Of a stretch of 64,000 nucleotides of DNA, positions 59,901 through 64,000 are shown one piece after another. The stretch spans positions 25,544,001 to 25,608,000 of the forward strand of contig NC_046679.1 in NCBI RefSeq assembly GCF_009870125.1. The letters are read 5' to 3'. Position numbers and translations under genes: made by a program. The stretch's first letter is position 1; each line of letters opens with the position of its first letter. The notes beneath the pieces were generated by a model. That model did no database searches. It saw only the letters and a list, made by a program, of their open reading frames with translations, and had not been told where the DNA came from. The stretch is from Drosophila pseudoobscura. Its lineage: Eukaryota > Arthropoda > Insecta > Diptera > Drosophilidae.

Positions 59901-62718
59901 TCCCAGCATTTTTATCGGAAACGCGACCGGGGCTCCGTAAACCACGATTTTAGCATTTTCGAATGATTGTTTTCCAAAGTAGTGGTAAAATATCATCTAC
60001 CGTATCAATTAGACGTGTTTGTTGTGGTTTTTTTGCCGTTCGAAATTTGTCTTTGAAATGCCGAAAATACTCAGAAGATCTAATCCTTCCCGACAAGGCC
60101 GTAGTGCCGTTATGCATCGGAATCAATCCACTGAAAATGAACGAGAAGTCGAACGAGAATCGCGACGGGTTCGAGCTCAAGGTAGAGTTCAAAAACATGC
60201 TAATATTCGACGCATCAAGGAAAGAGTTGTATCGAGCAGTGCTTCAATACGCTTAGCCTCCTTTCGTTCGGATCCAGGGTACAGTGGCAGGGAAGGATCG
60301 AGAAGTACCGCCATCCGTACGACTGAAGAACAGACTACGCATCCGGAGCTCGGAAACGGCGGAATGGCGAGAGCTGACGAGGATCAACTATAGATGGCGG
60401 GAACGGAATTTTGCGGTTTTGTGGCCGAAACTCTAAATTTATACCCGATACTCAGTCAGTGTGGCTTATCTCCGCCAGAGGGCTATAATATTAAATGCAC
60501 TTGTGACAGTGGGATACCACAGGGGTGTGGATACCAAATTTGGTTTCTCCACCTCTTATAGTCTCTGAGATCTAGGCGCTCATAGGGACGGACGGACAGA
60601 CATGGCTCAATCGACTTGGCTATTGACGCTGATCAAGAATATACGTACTTTATGCCATTTCGCCCACAAATTTAATACTCATTTTGAGTGTCGGGAAAGG
60701 TCAGCGTTGTTTTGTTCCTCATTTCTTAACCGTGCCACCCCAATGTGCCCCACAGCGAAACGTGGCAGTGTAAGGCTTGTATTGTTATATAAATAATAAG
60801 CACTTAAATATGTACAATGTATCCTGTTTCTGTTTCACTTTGTTTGCACCTGCTCCCTGTGGGTTTTACTATCCTTTGCTTCTTTCAGCCGAGAACTTAT
60901 TCGCATCATCAGCCTAGGGTAGCGGGTAACGAAATTAGACGGAGCTGGATTGTATCTGTTGATACGAATAATAGACCCAAAGAGATACATACATACAATA
61001 TACGTATGTGGGCATACAGGGAGAACATTTTTGTCCCTTAAGCAATGCTTCATCGGGAAGCCCGAACATTTTTAGTGCCACCAGACCCAGGCGAGCAGTC
61101 CAACAAATCTGGGAACGGGCGGATACAACAAATCCATAACTTATCCTTATGTAAGACAGGCAATAGTAATAAAGGCTAACTGGAGGCAAGCTTCAATAAA
61201 TTGTCCGATTGCGAGCGCAGTGGTTGACAATGGAAACGCATTAGCCGGGACCGTCCGGTCTCCTACCCACTCGCTCCATCGAATTCGTTGCCAGAAAAGA
61301 TGTTTCTTTATGTGAACCAAGGGTACGGATCGGAACTCTGTGTGCTCTCTTGCCACAGGAACTAAGGGGAACGAGGCGAGGCATCCCTGAGTATGGCTTT
61401 ATGGGGATATTTTATTTCGTTTTCATCACTCATCCGCAGTTTTATGGAGAACTTAAAGTGGCTGCTTGCTGCACCATTGAGCGCCGAAAGTAGCCTCCAC
61501 GGATACGGATATCTGCAACTTAGTACAAGTATCTCGGTAATTGGCACACGTACGAGTGTGCGTACTAGTGAAAACGAATGCGTATACGCAACTCAAACGC
61601 GGAGACGCAGCGGCAGAGGCAGAGGCAAAGGAAAAGGCAAACCTCGATGTACGAATTGATTCGGGTTTTTGCACTTTACGGCCATGCTAATAGCGTTTCC
61701 ATGTTCCACGAACTTGGTAGCTCCACGTCACTGCCAGGCCTGACAGCCCAATGGCCGGGCTCGGTCGAGGCGCATTAGCCGCAATCTCGACCTGAGTCGC
61801 AGCTGACAGCTCGACAAACGGAGCTCGGGCGGGCGGCGATGAGGACGGGGGCCGGCAGTGGCAATGATTGAGCCCACCCGAGCCAGGGGAAAGAGGAAAG
61901 GGAAAGGAAAGGGGAGTGCAACATCAATCTATACAATTAAGTGTATCAATTTGTTGAAACCACTTGTCGGCGCATTCGTGCAGAATCTCTGCGCTCGATA
62001 AGGGAGTCGGTAATGTGCATCCCCAGCCGCAGGAGCGTAATGGCGATGCCTTGGCGCAGGAGCAGCAGCGGCGCTTGCAAATTGAACGGGTCTTCCTATA
62101 GAGGGGCGACACGAGTAGCCGAGTAGAACATTATGGGACAGAAGGCTGCTCTGCTCTATGTAAATGCTCCGTTAAGGCTCCCTCCGGCTGTGCTCGCATG
62201 TTGTGGGCAGATAAGCATTTTAGCTCGAACATCCCTGCCTCATCCTCCTCATCATCCGGCGTCCTGCTTCTCGCCCCTTCTTGAAAGCATTCAATGATTT
62301 TCCGAGCGATTGCACAGACGCTGATTAAACAGCAGCATCGGAGGCAGCCGCAGCCGTAGCCGCAGCAGCAGGAGCCACAGAACAACAATGGGAGCGAATG
62401 ACATTACCTAATGCCCCCCCGGAGAACGGAGAAAGGAGAAAGGACAGTCGGGAGCGGAGCAGGGTGTGTATCTAAAAGCGTTGGCCACTTTCCCGCTCAT
62501 GTGTGGTAATTTTTTGTTGCTGCGCAGCAGCTTGAAAATGAATTATGTATACATTTCCCAGATATCCCATAGAGAAGGGAACAGTATTGATCGGGTGCCA
62601 AAAATAAAACGTGGACTCTAATGTACGAGCGAGTATCTGCGCGCGCGTTTTCGCCTGACTTACCTTTAACGGCACTTAATTGGTTTCCAACCATTTGCTT
62701 GGCTATGAAGGCCGCCAT
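44942..62718 (-). CDS. cpx: complexin, SNARE-binding regulator of synaptic vesicle fusion
   Basis: Coding exons in order: 62718-62664, 47975-47809, 47490-47358, 45015-44942, in phase, giving 142 aa, nearly identical to remembered D. melanogaster complexin. The N-terminus is MAAFIAKQMVGNQLSAVKG and is followed by the Glu/Lys/Arg-rich accessory and central helices (EEEERERQEAIREAEDRRKE...EKMRQDIRDKYN) that bind assembled SNAREs. After the linker comes an amphipathic C-terminal helix ending in a CAAX farnesylation box, CVMQ. Known role: clamps spontaneous and promotes evoked release at presynaptic terminals. The start exon is followed by a 14.7-kb intron that contains another gene and transposons. 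5'-UTR exons must lie beyond 62.72 kb or at internal promoters. The alternative last exon without CAAX known in D. melanogaster was not located. Confidence 0.95.
45016..47357. other. last cpx coding intron
   Basis: 2.3 kb between the penultimate exon and the CAAX exon. It contains GATA/GAGA repeats (46152-46204) and an AGAGTT/GTTAGA array (46777-46875). An alternative terminal exon may be hidden here, but I could not identify one. Confidence 0.5.
46777..46875. repeat. (GTTAGA)n microsatellite
   Basis: Imperfect GTTAGA hexamers inside the cpx intron. Confidence 0.85.
47491..47808. other. cpx intron between the central-helix exons
   Basis: 318-bp intron; nothing else is seen in it. Confidence 0.7.
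48581..50432 (+). CDS. neprilysin-like (M13 family) protein lacking the zinc site, nested in a cpx intron
   Basis: Two exons, 48581-49475 and 49534-50432, giving 597 aa. The signal peptide is MYLKVFAVLLSAVCVSCA. An M13 N-terminal signature follows (LPCQDFYGYVCSRS, like PCxDFYxYxCG of neprilysins) and then the long helical M13_N domain. The extreme C-terminus (FQCHSGDALAGQYQRCSLL) matches the conserved last disulphide segment of the family. Active M13 enzymes are about 700-770 aa with HExxH and ExxxD zinc motifs; neither is present, and the catalytic stretch between exon-2 helices and the C-terminus seems lost. It is therefore a secreted pseudopeptidase, probably testis- or haemolymph-type like other fly Nepl paralogues (inference). 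The in-frame ATG at 48344 is upstream of a better signal-peptide ATG at 48581, which is chosen. It is transcribed against cpx. Confidence 0.75.
50433..53114. other. cpx intron: 3' end of nested gene and unassigned DNA
   Basis: The nested gene probably ends near AATAAA at about 50743. The GC-rich stretch 51060-51760 has several overlapping frames but no splice-consistent CDS. A GAGA-rich candidate promoter lies near 52 kb. 52.1-53.1 kb shows nothing recognisable. Confidence 0.4.
51955..52020 (-). promoter_or_regulatory. GAGA-rich candidate internal cpx promoter
   Basis: CTCTCTCGCTCTCGCTCTCC (GAGA-factor sites on the minus strand) flanked by TCTTCCTCTGTCTTCC. A GC-rich possible leader follows on the minus strand (51.4-51.9 kb). 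Such pausing-type GAGA promoters are typical of neuronal fly genes. No start-site motif fixes it, so the assignment to cpx is a guess from strand and position. Confidence 0.25.
53117..54764 (+). mobile_element. decayed Tc1-like transposon with IR/DR ends
   Basis: 1648-bp element flanked by TA (53115-53116 and 54765-54766), the Tc1/mariner target. The outer ends share GCGCCGAAAAAAATAGCACC in inverted orientation. A second inverted pair, CACCAACAAAAATAGCACCA-like, sits about 200-225 bp inside each end (53317-53341 and 54542-54566). This four-repeat IR/DR design is known from Tc1-like elements such as Paris, Bari and Sleeping Beauty relatives. The well-matched ends suggest a fairly recent insertion, yet the transposase is broken. 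Confidence 0.9.
53461..54380 (+). pseudogene. Tc1-like transposase pseudogene
   Basis: The reading frame is broken into at least three parts: an N-terminal DNA-binding-like part (53468-53686), a middle part (53813-54151) and a C-terminal part (54072-54380). The C-terminal part carries the family signature WPVQSPDLNPIANILGQVKK. The conserved QQDNDPKH segment appears as QQENDPKR, so the second catalytic Asp is changed as well. The element cannot encode an active enzyme. Confidence 0.85.
56927..56995. repeat. (AGT)n trinucleotide repeat
   Basis: Interrupted GTA/AGT units; related shorter tract at 56806-56828. Confidence 0.85.
57811..57848. repeat. (GTACGA)n microsatellite
   Basis: Short hexamer array; the reverse complement corresponds to the CTCGTA array at 36.4 kb. 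Confidence 0.85.
60058..60393 (+). pseudogene. Helitron-like N-terminal ORF remnant
   Basis: An open frame of 111 codons starts MPKILRRSNPSRQGRSAV and continues with an Arg/Glu/Asn-rich helix (NQSTENEREVERESRRVR). This style is seen at the N-terminus of insect Helitron Rep/helicase proteins. No Rep or helicase domain follows; the frame stops and degenerate repeat sequence begins. The assignment rests on composition and remembered similarity only. The other frames of this DNA are also open, so it may be young or chance. Confidence 0.35.
60430..60660. repeat. dispersed TE tail sequence
   Basis: Contains tatacccgatactcag and later gacggacggacagacatggc followed by cgacttggctattgacgctg. I recognise this combination as a common tail found in many dispersed Drosophila transposable-element copies. 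It lies directly after the Helitron-like frame, so both may belong to one insertion. Confidence 0.55.
60661..62663. other. cpx intron, unassigned
   Basis: No supported feature. A short C(A/C)GCAG-type tract near 62330-62380 gives an artificial Cys/Gly frame. Confidence 0.5.
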
Positions 62719-64000
62719 CTTGGGGCTGTCGCTTTACAGGCGTGTCTTGATGAGGTCCTGCCCTGTCCTGTTCTGTCCTGTTATGTCCTGTTCTTCCTGG
62801 ACTGTGCCGGTCGCTGGAGAGTGCACTCGCGGTCCGCGCTGGCCTCTGCGTCTGTAAGGCAGCAAAGAGAAGAAAGCAAATTAAATTGTGATGTGACAGG
62901 ACGGGCAAGAGCTGGCCCACCGCCGACGATCCCCCAAGCTGCCCTGTCACCTGGCCCGGCCTGATACTTTAAGCCGCTTAGCTTAAATGCCGTTGGTAGG
63001 ATGCCTTTGCAAGCCAGCCGCTGACGTTTTCTTTGAAATCGCTTTCGAGATGAGTAAAGAACCATCTTTAACTCCCTCCCGCCCGTTGATTTCTTTTTTC
63101 TCTTTTTCTCGCTTCATTCTGTGTCTGTATCTGTGTCTGTGTCTGTGCCTGTTTCAGTTTCTGTTGGAGACTCAGTTGATGCCACATCTCCATCAATTGC
63201 AGCTGTGCTCCCCTCCCCCTGGTTGTCATTCGGCACGGTCCGCCCCTGATGCTGTACTTAATTCGGGGAAATCTAATATCCCAGGCCTCGGTCCCGGTCC
63301 GGGTCCGGGTCCGGGTCCTCTAGCACAATAATGCCATAATGAATGTGGGCTCAGTGCCTCCCAGCCAAAAATTTTCAATTTTATTAACGCCGCTGGCGGG
63401 GAAGCATCAGCTTCAGCTTCATCTTCAGCAAAGCATCCTGCTGATGCTGATGCTGGTGATGGTGCTAGTCCTGTTGCTGTCTGTGTCTGTGTCTTTGTAA
63501 CCATGTATTAATATTTGCGCAAATTGGGCTAACGAACTTAAGCTGAAGGCAGCAGGCAGGAGGCATCAGGCAGGAGGCAGGAGACCGCCTGCTTTCTGGC
63601 TAGCTGCGCAAATTAAAACAACACCAGCAAACGAGCAACGAAATTAGTTTGACATAAAAAGCATTCGCCAGCGGGCTAAAGTCGGACGGCTGGCAGCTGG
63701 CAGGCCTTGCCAGGTCCCGGCCCCGGCTCCGGCCCCGTTCCTCTTCCACTTTCTGGTTCCAGTCAGTATTTGTGTGGCTGCTGGGCCTTGGCTGGCGCTG
63801 TCTCTACTTCAAGCTAATGAATTAAGCTGGGTCTGCAAGGAATTTCCAGATCGGCTCCGACTCCGACTCCGAGTCCGGGCCCTGTGGCCAGCAGTCAGTC
63901 AGCAAACGACGGAATTGTTTATTGGCCAGAGCGTTGGCAGTTTGGAAAATTCACTTTAATCTCCAGCTTCCCAGAAACTGAAAATTTTTAATGAAAAGGG
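62719..64000. other. cpx 5' intron/UTR side, runs off the window
   Basis: Immediately 5' of the start exon an acceptor-like gcgacag (about 62726-62732) would leave a leader of only about 7 nt in this exon. Upstream non-coding exons are expected to the right. The rest carries TGTCTG (63120-63150) and GGTCCG (63291-63317) simple repeats and no coding region. Confidence 0.45.

Larger units (their letters stand above)
54767..60057. other. cpx intron, no gene supported
   Basis: 5.3 kb of intron sequence with simple repeats at 56806-56828 and 56927-56995 (AGT)n, 57811-57848 (GTACGA)n and 58585-58620 (TGGAG)n. Minus-strand frames at 59721-60198 are open but overlap a plus-strand transposon-like frame and show no splice context. 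Confidence 0.45.

Noticed and set aside
59721-60198. Minus-strand hydrophobic and basic open frames
   Set aside because: They overlap the Helitron-like frame on the plus strand, lack promoter or splice signals, and read as chance open frames in AT-rich DNA.
1-64000. CRISPR arrays, bacterial operons, phage-like modules
   Set aside because: None seen; regular short repeats are microsatellites without spacers, and gene structure is clearly eukaryotic.

Overview
The window is insect nuclear DNA, most likely Drosophila. Short GT-AG introns of about 50-75 bp split unmistakable fly orthologues (Skp2, Syt14, Suv3, Vps24, complexin). Promoters carry Drosophila elements (Motif 1, TATA plus Inr, DRE/CGATA), and microsatellites are abundant. 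From memory, the gene set matches the 82A region of D. melanogaster 3R (Muller element E). The microsatellites and transposon remains suggest an obscura-group species, but that is only an inference. All exon maps were built by hand from splice signals and reading phase.

Layout. 1.0-2.7 kb (+): Skp2, an F-box/LRR subunit of an SCF ubiquitin ligase. 2.9-3.2 kb (-): a small secreted cuticle-type chitin-binding protein with a TATA/Inr promoter. 3.2-5.2 kb: AT-rich intergenic DNA with an orphan coding-like segment and a transposon fossil. 5.3-10.2 kb (+): a ZNF318-like RS-rich protein with two matrin-type zinc fingers, in 6 exons. 11.3-16.4 kb (-): an unrecognised neural-type coiled-coil protein with two alternative first coding exons and perhaps two C-termini. 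20-21 kb: a CGATA/DRE cluster between divergent genes. 21.8-24.1 kb (+): Syt14, with an in-frame 63-codon extension after its stop. 25.9-28.5 kb (-): Suv3, mitochondrial RNA helicase. 29.2-30.0 kb (+): Vps24/CHMP3 (ESCRT-III). 30.4-31.9 kb (-): a clip-domain serine protease of the easter/MP1 group. 33.0-34.2 kb (-): a small orphan multi-pass membrane protein.

From about 34.5 kb to the right edge the window is the complexin (cpx) locus on the minus strand. It has four coding exons spread over 18 kb (44.9, 47.4, 47.8 and 62.7 kb), preceded on the left by about 10 kb of AT-rich, microsatellite-filled DNA that probably includes its long 3' UTR. The 14.7-kb first coding intron contains a nested plus-strand gene for a neprilysin-like protein without zinc-binding motifs (48.6-50.4 kb), a GAGA-rich candidate promoter (52 kb), a decayed Tc1-like transposon with IR/DR ends (53.1-54.8 kb) and a Helitron-like remnant (60.1-60.7 kb).

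The genes do not form one pathway. cpx and Syt14 both belong to the synaptic-vesicle/exocytosis machinery, and the others are housekeeping, immune or unknown. The most notable observations are the Syt14 stop-codon readthrough candidate, two GC-AG introns, alternative termini of the coiled-coil gene, the conserved complexin editing/CAAX exon, and orphan coding-like segments.
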